Positions 39,424 to 47,079 of a stretch of 64,000 bases of DNA are shown one piece after another (the stretch's first letter is position 1; each line of letters opens with the position of its first letter). Source of the DNA: DATLZU01 sp035573855 (GTDB taxonomy: Bacteria; Nitrospirota; Nitrospiria; Nitrospirales; Nitrospiraceae). The notes below the pieces were generated by a model. The model was not told the origin of the DNA. It saw only the letters and a program-made list of their open reading frames with translations, and did no database searches. The translations under genes and the position numbers were made by a program. The stretch covers positions 248,001-312,000 of the forward strand of contig DATLZU010000021.1 in assembly GCA_035573855.1 (NCBI GenBank), in the 5' to 3' direction.

Positions 39424-40059
39424 GGGGTGACTCAGCGGCGGATTCTAGTCGGGAGGGGAGGTGAAGTCAAATGAAGGGAAGGGGAGGTCGAGATACCCCG
39501 TATACGCTCTGAACTCGCAGAGCCCCCCACGATGACACAGTGGTCGCTCGAGGCGCGCAGGGGAGAGGACACGGGGCCTCCTCCGTAAGCCTCTCCTCTG
39601 CTTGGCTGCGCAACTTGCTGCATCCCGCCCACCCGTTGCGGACAAGAGCAACGGGTCCCCGGCACGAACGCAACTTCGAACAGTGCTCGTCACCCGCCAA
39701 GGGCGGGCCGCGACGGTTCGGCAACGGCGGACACGAACCGGCTCTGACGCCCGCTTCAGCGCCCAGCCGTGCATGACCCGGGTTGCAGTCGTTAATTGGG
39801 ACCGGCGCTAGCTCAACCCTCGCGGTTGGACCAACATTGTGGGTCTCACACATTTGGATCGAGGAAAGGAACGAGGAAGCTTTGTCGGAACATTCGCACA
39901 ATAGGAGTATTTCTCGGCCGATCATCTAGGTGGCCCTAGACGGAGTTAATGAATCGGCTGAAAATGCGCCGCGTCGTTCCCCGGCGGAGACCTGGAACTA
40001 TCGCGGAGCCGGCGAGAACAAGATGGTTCGCAGGATGGAGTCGCGATAAAGGATCGAGA
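39424..40059. other. Gene-free region with two strong hairpins before the integrase
   Basis: No convincing gene on either strand. CCCGTTGC at 39632-39639 is the exact reverse complement of GCAACGGG at 39648-39655 (8-base loop). AGGGGAGAGG at 39559-39568 pairs with CCTCTCCTCT at 39590-39599 with one mismatch (21-base loop). The region separates dnaE from the integron and marks the left side of the accessory island. Confidence 0.5.
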
Positions 40060-41328
40060 ATGTCGGCGGAGCCGATTCGGATCAGGCCGGGGGAGGAAGG
40101 GCGACTCATCGTGCAGATCCCTTATTCCCCCGAACGTGTGGCGAAGATCAAGACCGTTGTTGGCCGCCGCTGGCACCGGCAAGAAAAACACTGGACCGTT
40201 CCCCGCACGGATCAAACCATCGGTCAGGTACTGGCCCTCTTTCCAGGAGAGCCAGTCGAGATCGATCTTGGGCTTCGCCCGGTGAAGCGTGCGCACTGCA
40301 ACCGGCCTACAGGTGCCCAGGTGGCCGATCCCAGTGTTTCAGAAAACCATCCACTCCTCGAGCGGGTCCGTTCGGCCGCCCGTGCCCGACACCTGAGCCG
40401 CCACACCGAGCAGACATGCAGTCAGTGGGCCAGGCGGTTTATGAGCTTTCATGGGTGGCGGCCGGTTGCAGAGATGGGCGAGCCGGAAATCGGGCAGTTC
40501 CTATCAAGCTTGGCGACGGAGTCTCATATGAGCGCCTCGACCCAAAACCAAGCGCTGAATGCCCTCCTTTTCCTGTATCACGAGGTCCTGGAGAAGAGGA
40601 TCGGCCTCATTCAAGGTGTCGTCCGCGCCAAGAGGCCGAAACGACTGCCAGTCGTGCTGACGAAGGAGGAAGTCAGACGACTACTCGTTTGCTTAAGTGG
40701 CACGCCCTGGCTTATGGCTATGTTCCTGTATGGTGCCGGATTGCGCCTCATGGAATGTTGCCGTCTTCGCGTCAAGGACCTCGATCTATCCCGCAACCAG
40801 ATCGTCGTGCGAGGTGGCAAGGGTGACAAGGATCGCTACACCCCGCTCCCCACGGCCGTCAAAGCGTTACTCATTCAGCATCTGAAGGCTGTAAGACAAC
40901 AGCATGAGGAAGATCTCCGACAAGGCCTTGGTCGAGTCGTCCTCCCTCACGCGCTGGAACGCAAATACCCGAACGCAAGTAGGGAGTGGGGCTGGCAGTG
41001 GGTGTTTCCAGCGTCGAGCCATTACATTGATCGCGACACAGGAGAGCGCCGCCGTCATCATCTCCACGAATCGGTCATGCAAAAGGCGATCAAGGAGGCC
41101 CGGCTCAAAGCCGGGATTGCCAAGCCGGCGAGTTGTCATACGCTGCGGCATTCGTTCGCCACTCATCTGCTGGAAGACGGCTACGACATCCGTACGGTTC
41201 AAGAGCTCTTGGGGCACACTGACGTGCGAACGACCATGATCTACACGCATGTGCTGAACCGTGGTGGGAGAGGGGTGCGGAGTCCTGCTGATGGATTGGT
41301 CGACGGGTTGAGTCCTTTGCAGCTATAA
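40060..41328 (+). CDS. intI: Integron integrase (IntI)
   Basis: A tyrosine recombinase of 422 residues with all catalytic residues: Arg229 (GAGLRLME), Lys in GGKGDKDR (254-257), His360 and Arg363 (CHTLRHSF), His386 (LLGHTDV) and Tyr395 (IYTHVL). The region 299-346 (LERKYPNASREWGWQWVFP, then HHLHESVMQKA) is the extra patch that separates integron integrases from XerC/XerD. Residues about 1-85 form an unusual N-terminal extension (VGRRWHRQEKHWTVP) not found in class 1 integrases. ATG 40060 is chosen over 39949. The gene points in the same direction as the cassette downstream, an inverted arrangement. Confidence 0.92.
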   Translation: MSAEPIRIRPGEEGRLIVQIPYSPERVAKIKTVVGRRWHRQEKHWTVPRTDQTIGQVLALFPGEPVEIDLGLRPVKRAHCNRPTGAQVADPSVSENHPLLERVRSAARARHLSRHTEQTCSQWARRFMSFHGWRPVAEMGEPEIGQFLSSLATESHMSASTQNQALNALLFLYHEVLEKRIGLIQGVVRAKRPKRLPVVLTKEEVRRLLVCLSGTPWLMAMFLYGAGLRLMECCRLRVKDLDLSRNQIVVRGGKGDKDRYTPLPTAVKALLIQHLKAVRQQHEEDLRQGLGRVVLPHALERKYPNASREWGWQWVFPASSHYIDRDTGERRRHHLHESVMQKAIKEARLKAGIAKPASCHTLRHSFATHLLEDGYDIRTVQELLGHTDVRTTMIYTHVLNRGGRGVRSPADGLVDGLSPLQL

Positions 41329-41467
41329 CGGAACTATGCCGGTCAGCATAGCACGCGGGCGAGGCCCCACAGGAGTATTGACAACTGATTGAACAACTAA
41401 AAGATTCCCGCTGGAGCGAGCGACGATCGGCGCGTACTATGCCGATCAGTATACTCAATAGTTAGGT
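41329..41467 (+). other. Putative attI recombination region
   Basis: A region of about 133 bases from the integrase stop to a perfect core site GTTAGGT at 41461-41467 (consensus GTTRRRY). Two related repeats lie within it: CTATGCCGGTCAGCATAG at 41334-41351, itself palindromic with 6-bp arms, and CTATGCCGATCAGTATAC at 41437-41454, just upstream of the core site. They could be integrase-binding repeats. In classical integrons attI lies beside the start of intI; here it lies beside the end. Confidence 0.6.
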
Positions 41468-41493
41468 TTCAACGATCAGCAGGCGTACTGCGG

Positions 41494-42204
41494 ATGAGAC
41501 TTTCGTCCACTGCCATATTTGTTTTGGCCAGTTTTGCAGTCTCGGCATGTGTTCCGGCGCCCACCACCTATCTGAAGCCTTTCGCCGTCGGTGGGCAGCA
41601 CACGAAAAGCATTTGTGCTGGCAGCGCTGGTCCCGAGGACCGGCTCGTACTGGCCGGTCCTGATGGCGTCATGATCGGCGTTGAGAGCTACTCCCTGGAA
41701 GAATTGAGCGCGGTCATGCGGACTAGTCGGATGCCGAACACGTCTCCTTCTGACAGGGCGGGGATTGGGTTCAGTGTCATCCTGCATATTCCCGCCGGGC
41801 AAATTGTTCGATTTGCTTCACGATCGTTCTTTCTGACTGATCAGGCGACACAGAAAGTTCATCAAGTCGAGGCAACGAGCATCCTCGACTTCGCGGATGC
41901 GAGAGTGCTTCTCGATGGCTTAGTTGCCTCCATGCAATCCGGCGACGGCCCACGCCGGGTGCGCCAGATGGACATCCGCGCACCTCTGGCTGGCGTGCGC
42001 CAACCAGATTGGTTTGTGGCACCGCGTTGGTTCGGCAAATTGTTGGACCATCCGTATTACGTCATCGTACCGTTTGAAGGCGTCACGTGTTCCGAGTGCC
42101 TATTGCGCGTGCCGCCGCTCGAAGTTGCCTCGAAAACATTTCAGTTCCCGGAGATAACTTTCAGACTGGTCAAGGAATGGGTTCTGTGGCCGCTGAACTG
42201 TTGA
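41494..42204 (+). CDS. Cassette-encoded lipoprotein, unknown
   Basis: A 236-residue lipoprotein with signal MRLSSTAIFVLASFAVSAC; the lipobox is VSAC, lipid on Cys19. The mature part seems beta-rich (GIGFSVILHIPAGQIVRFAS, YYVIVPFEGVTCSECLLRV) with Cys pairs that might form disulfides. It begins 33 bases after the GTT core site and its stop lies one base before an attC site, the normal geometry of an integron gene cassette. Cassette genes often encode exported proteins of unknown role. No strong ribosome binding site is visible, as is usual for cassettes. Confidence 0.78.
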   Translation: MRLSSTAIFVLASFAVSACVPAPTTYLKPFAVGGQHTKSICAGSAGPEDRLVLAGPDGVMIGVESYSLEELSAVMRTSRMPNTSPSDRAGIGFSVILHIPAGQIVRFASRSFFLTDQATQKVHQVEATSILDFADARVLLDGLVASMQSGDGPRRVRQMDIRAPLAGVRQPDWFVAPRWFGKLLDHPYYVIVPFEGVTCSECLLRVPPLEVASKTFQFPEITFRLVKEWVLWPLNC

Positions 42205-42205
42205 G

Positions 42206-42277
42206 ACCTAACCCCGCAGTGGAGCAGACCGCTAGCTCGCATGCGCTCGCCGCTGCTGCTCACCACGCGCGTTAGGC
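42206..42277 (+). repeat. attC site of the integron cassette
   Basis: A 72-bp site with R'' ACCTAAC at 42206-42212 (consensus RYYYAAC) and R' GTTAGGC at 42271-42277 (consensus GTTRRRY). Inner arms pair imperfectly: GTGGAGCAG near 42219-42227 with CTGCTCACCAC near 42257-42267, the extra bases giving the extrahelical bulges that define the recombined strand. The centre forms a variable hairpin loop. It starts just after the stop of the lipoprotein gene. Confidence 0.82.
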
Positions 42278-42335
42278 TGACCGGCCGTGCAGTACAATGT
42301 CGGTCAAGGAGGTGCCCACGATGGTGGGGGGAAAG

Positions 42336-42516
42336 AAAAAGGGGTCGGGAATCTTTTTGTTACACACGGGCGAAAATGAAAAGGGGTCGGGAGTCGTTTC
42401 GTTACGTATGACATGATAGGCGAGAGCATCAGCGGCCGCGCGGGGACGACAGAGCCAGATGCGATTCTGCCCGAATCGCGGGCTTGCTGTTAAAAATCGA
42501 CTTCCGACCCCTTTGC
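42336..42516. repeat. Three REP-like short repeats
   Basis: The unit AAAAGGGGTCGGGAnTC plus a T-rich end occurs at 42336-42362, 42379-42405 and, inverted, 42491-42516. A looser fourth copy (AAAAGGGATGGGGAGTCTTTTCATTA) lies at 43409-43434. This sequence type accompanies REP-associated transposases in many genomes, though no transposase gene is present here. The inverted copy provides the last codons of the neighbouring PIN gene. Confidence 0.6.
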
Positions 42517-42924
42517 TTGCTCTTCGCTCGCAAGAAGCTCGAGGAAGTCGGTTAACCGGATCAACTGTATGCCTTTGTATGTCCCAAGTGTCAGGAGATG
42601 CCGATCGCCTGTGACAACGAAGTCCGCATGGGTGTGAACTGCGCACTCGAGGATGCGGTTGTCGGGCTCATCTTCTACGACACGAAGACGGGAAGCGGTC
42701 CTGACGACGATGGCCACGCGGCTGATTGCTTGCACTAATTCCCGCGTCTTCTGCTCCGCCCAGTCGAACTTGCTCTGGAGGACCGTTGCCGTCTCGGTGA
42801 GAATCGGGATTGAAGTGAAAAGTTCGAATCTTCCACGGAGGGCGCCCAGGTAGGTTTCTTCCGCCCGGCCGCCAGGAATCCCAAAGGCTGACACATAGAT
42901 GTTCGTGTCGAAGACGACGCGCAC
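42490..42924 (-). CDS. PIN-domain toxin
   Basis: A 144-residue PIN-domain ribonuclease-type toxin. The acidic residues expected for Mg binding are present: Asp in VVFDTNIYVSA (near 5), Glu in PILTETATVL, and DEPDNRILECAV with ADFVVTGDRHLL toward the C terminus. The gene follows its antitoxin by two bases. The C-terminal residues QAKGSEVDF are encoded by an inverted REP-like repeat (42491-42516), so the natural end of the protein may have been altered. PIN toxins typically cut tRNA or mRNA when the antitoxin is lost. Confidence 0.88.
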   Translation of the reverse strand: MRVVFDTNIYVSAFGIPGGRAEETYLGALRGRFELFTSIPILTETATVLQSKFDWAEQKTRELVQAISRVAIVVRTASRLRVVEDEPDNRILECAVHTHADFVVTGDRHLLTLGTYKGIQLIRLTDFLELLASEEQAKGSEVDF

Positions 42925-42926
42925 GG

Positions 42927-43172
42927 TCAGCGGTCCTGGAAGACCAGGGCTTCGACATCGGCTTCCGTCAGCACCCTTTTCTTGCGGGCTTGTCTGGCAC
43001 CATAGCGCTGAAGTGCGAGAAACTCCTCCTCCCGCCGGCGCTGCTCGTACACAGAGACCATCTCACGAAAGAGCTGGCTCTTGTTCTTCGCCTCGGCCTT
43101 GGCCAGCTTCTCGAACTTGGTCGCCAACTCGGAGGGCACCGAGACTGTGAGTGGCACGCGTCCGCGCTTCAT
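42927..43172 (-). CDS. Ribbon-helix-helix antitoxin
   Basis: An 81-residue DNA-binding antitoxin partner of the PIN toxin. The N-terminal beta strand VPLTVSVP and following helices (ELATKFEKLAKAEAKNKSQLFREMVS) form a CopG/Arc-type ribbon-helix-helix; the acidic C-terminal part (TEADVEALVFQDR) is likely the toxin-binding tail. The stop is two bases from the toxin start. Upstream GAGGAGGAGAAC gives a good ribosome binding site for ATG 43172. Confidence 0.85.
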   Translation of the reverse strand: MKRGRVPLTVSVPSELATKFEKLAKAEAKNKSQLFREMVSVYEQRRREEEFLALQRYGARQARKKRVLTEADVEALVFQDR

Positions 43173-43592
43173 GTTCTCCTCCTCACTGTATGACAAAATT
43201 ATACAGGCGAGCGGGGCATCGATCAACGTTTACCTATGAGGAACGGGGAATTTAAGGGGACAGTCTGCTTTCCTCGCCGTACGGCGTGAATCACTGGCCG
43301 CGAAAGTTCGGATCGACAGGACAGGCTCCACCGGACCGTTCGGCACGCCGGTTGTGTCCCGATTTCCGTAGAAATTGGCGTCTCCCAGCATCTGGTTTGA
43401 GGGGGGACAAAAGGGATGGGGAGTCTTTTCATTACTTCTGTCAGATACAGAGGGGGGCAGAAACAATGAACCTTGCGACCCTTACGGATACATCAAACGC
43501 CGGACGAAACTGTGCGGAATGGAATACGCGTTGGCATCTCGAAAGGATGCTTTTCTAGTTGCCACGTGAGAGGGTTCCTTCTACACCGAGCC
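43173..43592. other. Gene-free stretch with repeat remnants
   Basis: No supported gene. It contains AATTTAAGGGGACAGTCTGC near 43249-43268, a sequence type often found beside Y1-type transposases, and a degenerate copy of the REP-like repeat near 43409-43434. It separates the toxin-antitoxin pair from the broken nucleotidyltransferase gene. Confidence 0.45.
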
Positions 43593-44087
43593 GTGAAGCT
43601 GTATGAAGAGGTCTTTCGGAAATTTGAGTTGGTAGGCATCCGATACCTCGTGGTCGGCGGCATTGCGGTGAACCTCCACGGGTATGCATGTGTGACCGTG
43701 GATCTGGACCGGATGCTGGATTGTCACGCGATAATCTCATGCTGGTGGTCGAGGCATTGACAAGATGGGCTACGTTCCCCACAGCCGGTCCATCCCTGAG
43801 ACTTGGTGTCTGAGGAACAGCGAGAACAGTGGGAGGAAGAGAAGAGAGACGTGGTCAGGACGTTTTACCAACCCAAGGCACTGTTCCGCCAGGTGGATCT
43901 GTTCTCGGACAATCCGGTCGATTTCGAGCGGCGTATCGGCCGGTGTGGTGGTTTGAGTTCGGCGGCCTTCGAATTCCGGTCGCCTTGATCGAGGATCTGA
44001 TAGCCATGAAAGGAGCGCGAACGTCCTCGCGACCGGAAAGACCTGCATTACCTCGAAGAAATCAAACGGCAAAAAGAGACCCGATGA
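43593..44087 (+). pseudogene. Frameshifted nucleotidyltransferase (MNT/AbiEii-like)
   Basis: Pieces of a nucleotidyltransferase occur in order but in changing frames: GIRYLVVGGIAVNLHG with TVDLD (the G-G and D-x-D catalytic region) from 43593; SRDNLMLVVEALT; MGYVPH; VSEEQREQWEEEKRDVVRTF; RPVWWFEFGGLRIPVALIED; and finally DLHYLEEIKRQKETR ending at TGA 44085-44087. At least four frameshifts are needed, so the gene is dead or badly assembled. The family includes AbiEii-type and MNT-domain proteins of toxin-antitoxin or phage-defence systems. Confidence 0.7.
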
Positions 44088-44383
44088 TGATCCAGCGTCC
44101 AGAGGATCTCTTCTCTTACGCCTCCTGTAAACAGCTCCCGCACGAACTCTATTCGGACCTGGCCGATGTCCCCGCAGCCTTTCCTATGGAGTGGTTTAAA
44201 GACCGGTACAATTACCCACGGTTGCACACATCCGAAGAACTATGGGATATGATGGCGCTGCCGCGCGAGGCTGTGTGGCAGTGGCTTGAAGAGGCTGTTG
44301 AGTTGGTGTGGGCGTCAAAGCGACGACAATGGGGAGATCGACGTCGACAACGAGCCGCTTCGATGACACGCCCTCTGACGTAA
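44084..44383 (+). CDS. Partner protein of the broken nucleotidyltransferase
   Basis: A 99-residue protein (MMIQRPEDLFSYASCKQLPH at the start). It contains LPREAVWQWLEEAVELVW, a helix with Trp, and ends in a basic tail (KRRQWGDRRRQRAAS). Its ATG overlaps the stop of the nucleotidyltransferase pseudogene by four bases (ATGA), a translational coupling typical of two-component toxin-antitoxin modules, so it was probably the second gene of that pair. The tail after about residue 80 may itself be frameshifted. The family is not recognised. Confidence 0.5.
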   Translation: MMIQRPEDLFSYASCKQLPHELYSDLADVPAAFPMEWFKDRYNYPRLHTSEELWDMMALPREAVWQWLEEAVELVWASKRRQWGDRRRQRAASMTRPLT

Positions 44384-44440
44384 GCGGTCAATTCGCTAGC
44401 AATGAGCGTCGCTCCTTGATCCCTTCCAGAGTTCCGATGC

Positions 44441-44498
44441 TAACCCGACGAGAGGGTTACTGTCGTGTTTCACAATAAAGGGGTTTGACCCCTTATTG
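44441..44498. repeat. Two short hairpins
   Basis: TAACCC at 44441-44446 pairs with GGGTTA at 44454-44459. CAATAAAGGGG at 44473-44483 pairs with CCCCTTATTG at 44489-44498 around a five-base loop with one bulge. The second resembles a stable terminator-like stem but lacks a clear U-tract. They close the accessory island on its right side. Confidence 0.45.
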
Positions 44499-44677
44499 GA
44501 GTTCTGGAAAGCACAAGAGGGACACGCTACTTTTGGGAAAAAAGTTCGAGACCGATGTCCTGCGTACAGTGTGAGGCCAACTCCGACTGTGTGTGAGGGT
44601 TGTGGCCAGTCCAGATAGCCCTATGGGTTCCCGCTTTTTTCAGCGGATCAAGTATGGGAAAGACGAATCGAGCTCTC

Positions 44678-45286
44678 TCATCCCGGAGAGGCGGCATGGA
44701 GCGGTTCGGCGAGGCGAAAAAGAATGGTGTGCGTGCCGGACAGCACGTCGAAGTCGACAAAAATCCGATGCACTTTCACGCCGAGGCCTTTTTCGATCTC
44801 GGTCCGGAGCAGCGACTCGCCGGATTTGAACAACGCTGTATAGACCTGTTCCAGCAGCGCGCGCCCTTCCGGCGATTGCGCCAGCCGTTCTTCCGCGGGG
44901 ACTGAGGCGCTGCGAGTCAATGCTACCTCGATGATATGGTCGCTGATGTGGACCTGCGCGCGGGTGTAGGTGGACTTCATGAACTCGGTCTGAAAGTTCA
45001 ACACCGCCAACATGACCGTGTACTCGATCTCGGCTTTCGTTCTGGCCGCACACTTCATCGTCGGCGACTCCTGAACCTTGTGGGTGTGGTTTCTGTGCGC
45101 TGTCGGTTTCTCCTCCAGCGTCGTCCGAAACCGGTCGCGAATAAAGGCGTCCAGTGACCGGGGCACCGTGACATCCGACGCCCCGCGATCGAAGGCGGTG
45201 GAGGCGACATCCGCCTCTTCCGCGTGTAGGCTTCCGGGACCGAGAGCGCCGACCTGTTCTTGGGCGATTCTTCTGGGGGCGCTCAT
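44678..45286 (-). CDS. MpsC-like protein (DUF2294)
   Basis: Residues about 80-200 match the MpsC/DUF2294 family: TKAEIEYTVMLAVLNFQTEFMK, then VHISDHIIEVALTRSASVPAEE, then VKVHRIFVDFDVLSGTHTIL. In Staphylococcus mpsC accompanies mpsAB, where MpsB is the DUF2309 (DabA) protein and MpsA a NuoL-like subunit of a bicarbonate/CO2 accumulation system. Two DabA genes lie in this window, which fits. Two starts are possible: ATG 45286 (GAGGAGGAG upstream, 202 residues) and ATG 45058 (CAGGAG upstream, 126 residues, the usual family length). The extra 76 residues show no known domain. Confidence 0.8.
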   Translation of the reverse strand: MSAPRRIAQEQVGALGPGSLHAEEADVASTAFDRGASDVTVPRSLDAFIRDRFRTTLEEKPTAHRNHTHKVQESPTMKCAARTKAEIEYTVMLAVLNFQTEFMKSTYTRAQVHISDHIIEVALTRSASVPAEERLAQSPEGRALLEQVYTALFKSGESLLRTEIEKGLGVKVHRIFVDFDVLSGTHTILFRLAEPLHAASPG

Positions 45287-45375
45287 CGCGGAGCGCTCCT
45301 CCTCGTCTTTTCTTCCCTCCGACGGAGAAGAAGAGACGTTGCGTCTTGTGATGTTCGGAGCATCCCCCCACCCCT

Positions 45376-45400
45376 CCCTCTCCCAGCAGCAGGGAGAGGG
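45376..45400. terminator. Strong palindrome CCCTCTCCC / GGGAGAGGG
   Basis: A perfect nine-base inverted repeat with a seven-base loop (AGCAGCA), located between the isocitrate dehydrogenase C-terminal-domain gene and the mpsC-like gene. It could terminate or attenuate transcription on the minus strand, but it also resembles a dispersed palindrome seen elsewhere in the window, so its role is uncertain. Confidence 0.45.
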
Positions 45401-45447
45401 AAAGATGGTTGGGATGAGGCTACTGGCTATTCGCTGCCGGCTGCTAC

Positions 45448-45804
45448 TTAGTACGCCTTGCTATAGCCAGGCTCGCCGTCGTAGTTCCAAAGCTTCTGTG
45501 CTGCGGACCACCACCAGCCTCGCTTGGTCAGCGCGTCGAGAAACGCGTTCACGTCTGCATCCTGCAGGTCCCGTGTCGCCATGAACCGGCAACGGTACCA
45601 ATTCACCATGAGAAGGTCGGGGCTGACGAACCCCGGCCAGACTTTCGTCCCTCGGTTAGAGATAAATTCACATTTGAAGGGTCCATATTCGCCGTCGGCG
45701 AACTTCGGAATGCCCTTGTCGGTGATGATGTAGACGTCCACCCCGACCAATTTAATGTCCTTCTTCTTTTTCGTCGCGATCGCTTCCTGCGTGAATGTCG
45801 GCAT
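45448..45804 (-). CDS. Stand-alone isocitrate dehydrogenase C-terminal domain
   Basis: A 118-residue protein whose sequence (KLVGVDVYIITD, CEFISNRGTKVWPG, NWYRCRFM, then LWNYDGEPGYSKAY) matches the extra C-terminal domain of the Thermus thermophilus isocitrate dehydrogenase (VGVDVFVET, MISNRGTQVYPP, HYRCRF, EFDGEPGFTKAQ, recalled from memory). In Thermus and relatives that domain is fused to the catalytic part; here it is a separate gene starting 14 bases after the catalytic gene with GAGGAGG as ribosome binding site. It probably joins the catalytic subunit as a partner chain that affects stability or oligomer state. Confidence 0.82.
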   Translation of the reverse strand: MPTFTQEAIATKKKKDIKLVGVDVYIITDKGIPKFADGEYGPFKCEFISNRGTKVWPGFVSPDLLMVNWYRCRFMATRDLQDADVNAFLDALTKRGWWWSAAQKLWNYDGEPGYSKAY

Positions 45805-45818
45805 TGTGTCCTCCTCAC

Positions 45819-46832
45819 TTACCGCGCCGCGCGCATCTTGTCGATGATGGCCTGTGCGTATTCGTCCGTCTTGGCAGTTCCACCCACGTCGTAGGTGACC
45901 GTCTTCGCCTCTTCCAGCACCTGGAACATGGCCCGCTCGATCCGATCCGCTGCGTCTTTTTCGTTCAGCCAGCGGAGCATCATCACGCCGGACAGGAGCA
46001 CGGCCGACGGGTTGACCTTCTTCATCCCGGCGTACTTCGGCGCCGATCCGTGGACGGCTTCGAAAATCGCGCAGTTGTCACCGACATTAGCGCCGGGCGC
46101 GAAACCTAAGCCACCCATCAAGCCAGCGCACAGATCGGTCAGGATGTCGCCGTACAAGTTGGGCAGCACCAAGCAGTCGAATTGGCCTGGATTGCGGACC
46201 AACTGCATCGCACAGTTGTCGACGATGATGTCCCCCGTCTCGATGTCAGGGTACTTCTTCGCCGCGGCGCGGAAGGCTTCAAGAAACAGGCCGTCCGTCA
46301 TTTTCATGATGTTGGCCTTGTGCACGCAGAACACCTTCTTCCGACCGTTATCCCGCGCCCACTTCAAGGCGAAATCGGCGATCCGATAGGATCCCGGCCA
46401 GGTAATCACCTTGAGACATTGGGCTACCTCGTCGGACACCATGTGTTCGATGGCGGCGTAGGAATCCTCGGTGTTCTCCCGGAAATTGATGATGTCCAGT
46501 TTGTCCCAGGGGCGCTTCAGCCCGGGAATCAACCGTACCGGACGCACGTTCGCATACAGATCGAAGACCTTGCGCAATGTCACGTTGGCGCTCTTGTGAC
46601 CGGTCCCGATCGGCGTCGTCGTCGGGCCTTTCAGCGCCACCTTGTTTTTGGCGATGCTTTGGACCGTCTTGTCCGGCAACAACGTACCGTACTTTTCCAA
46701 ACAGTCGAGGCCGATCTCCTCGTACTCCCATTGAATATCGACGCCGCTAGCGTCGATGACCATGCGCACCGCCTCGCAAATCTCCGGGCCGGTGCCTTCG
46801 CCCGGAATCATCGTGACGACATGTTTCGCCAT
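45819..46832 (-). CDS. icd: Isocitrate dehydrogenase, catalytic subunit
   Basis: A 337-residue isocitrate/isopropylmalate dehydrogenase-family enzyme oxidising isocitrate to 2-oxoglutarate in the TCA cycle (or the reverse in reductive CO2 fixation). Substrate-binding residues fit the isocitrate type: GHKSANVTLRK, then RENTEDSYAAIEH. The metal-binding Asp residues lie in NLYGDILTDLCAGLMGGLGFAPGAN (split here by intervening residues) and the cofactor region is EAVHGSAPKYAG. The best resemblance is to the Thermus-type enzyme, which carries an extra C-terminal domain; that domain is encoded by the next gene. A GGGAGG ribosome binding site precedes the ATG. Confidence 0.93.
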   Translation of the reverse strand: MAKHVVTMIPGEGTGPEICEAVRMVIDASGVDIQWEYEEIGLDCLEKYGTLLPDKTVQSIAKNKVALKGPTTTPIGTGHKSANVTLRKVFDLYANVRPVRLIPGLKRPWDKLDIINFRENTEDSYAAIEHMVSDEVAQCLKVITWPGSYRIADFALKWARDNGRKKVFCVHKANIMKMTDGLFLEAFRAAAKKYPDIETGDIIVDNCAMQLVRNPGQFDCLVLPNLYGDILTDLCAGLMGGLGFAPGANVGDNCAIFEAVHGSAPKYAGMKKVNPSAVLLSGVMMLRWLNEKDAADRIERAMFQVLEEAKTVTYDVGGTAKTDEYAQAIIDKMRAAR

Positions 46833-47079
46833 CCTGAACCTCCCTTAAGCAGCAAGGGCGATCGGACCATCCGCTCCCCTTTGGCAGGCTGACCATGTGC
46901 AAATGCGATTCCACGGGCCTGCGCAAGCCCAAAATAGGAGGAGGCCAGAGGGAGACCGCGGACTTCGCGGTTTCGAAGGGATCGGAAGGGGCACGAAGTT
47001 CCGTCATGAGCGGCCCTTGGCGTGCGGAAACACACGCACCGGGCGATGCGCCGTGCACGCGCGCTCGCGATCCTTATCC

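Noticed and set aside
42278..43172. Toxin-antitoxin pair as a second integron cassette
   Set aside because: No attC follows it, so it cannot be called a cassette; it may simply be in the flanking DNA.
44395..44500. Possible second attC near 44441
   Set aside because: The inverted repeat is only 19 bases long in total and lacks the GTTRRRY core, so it is a plain hairpin.
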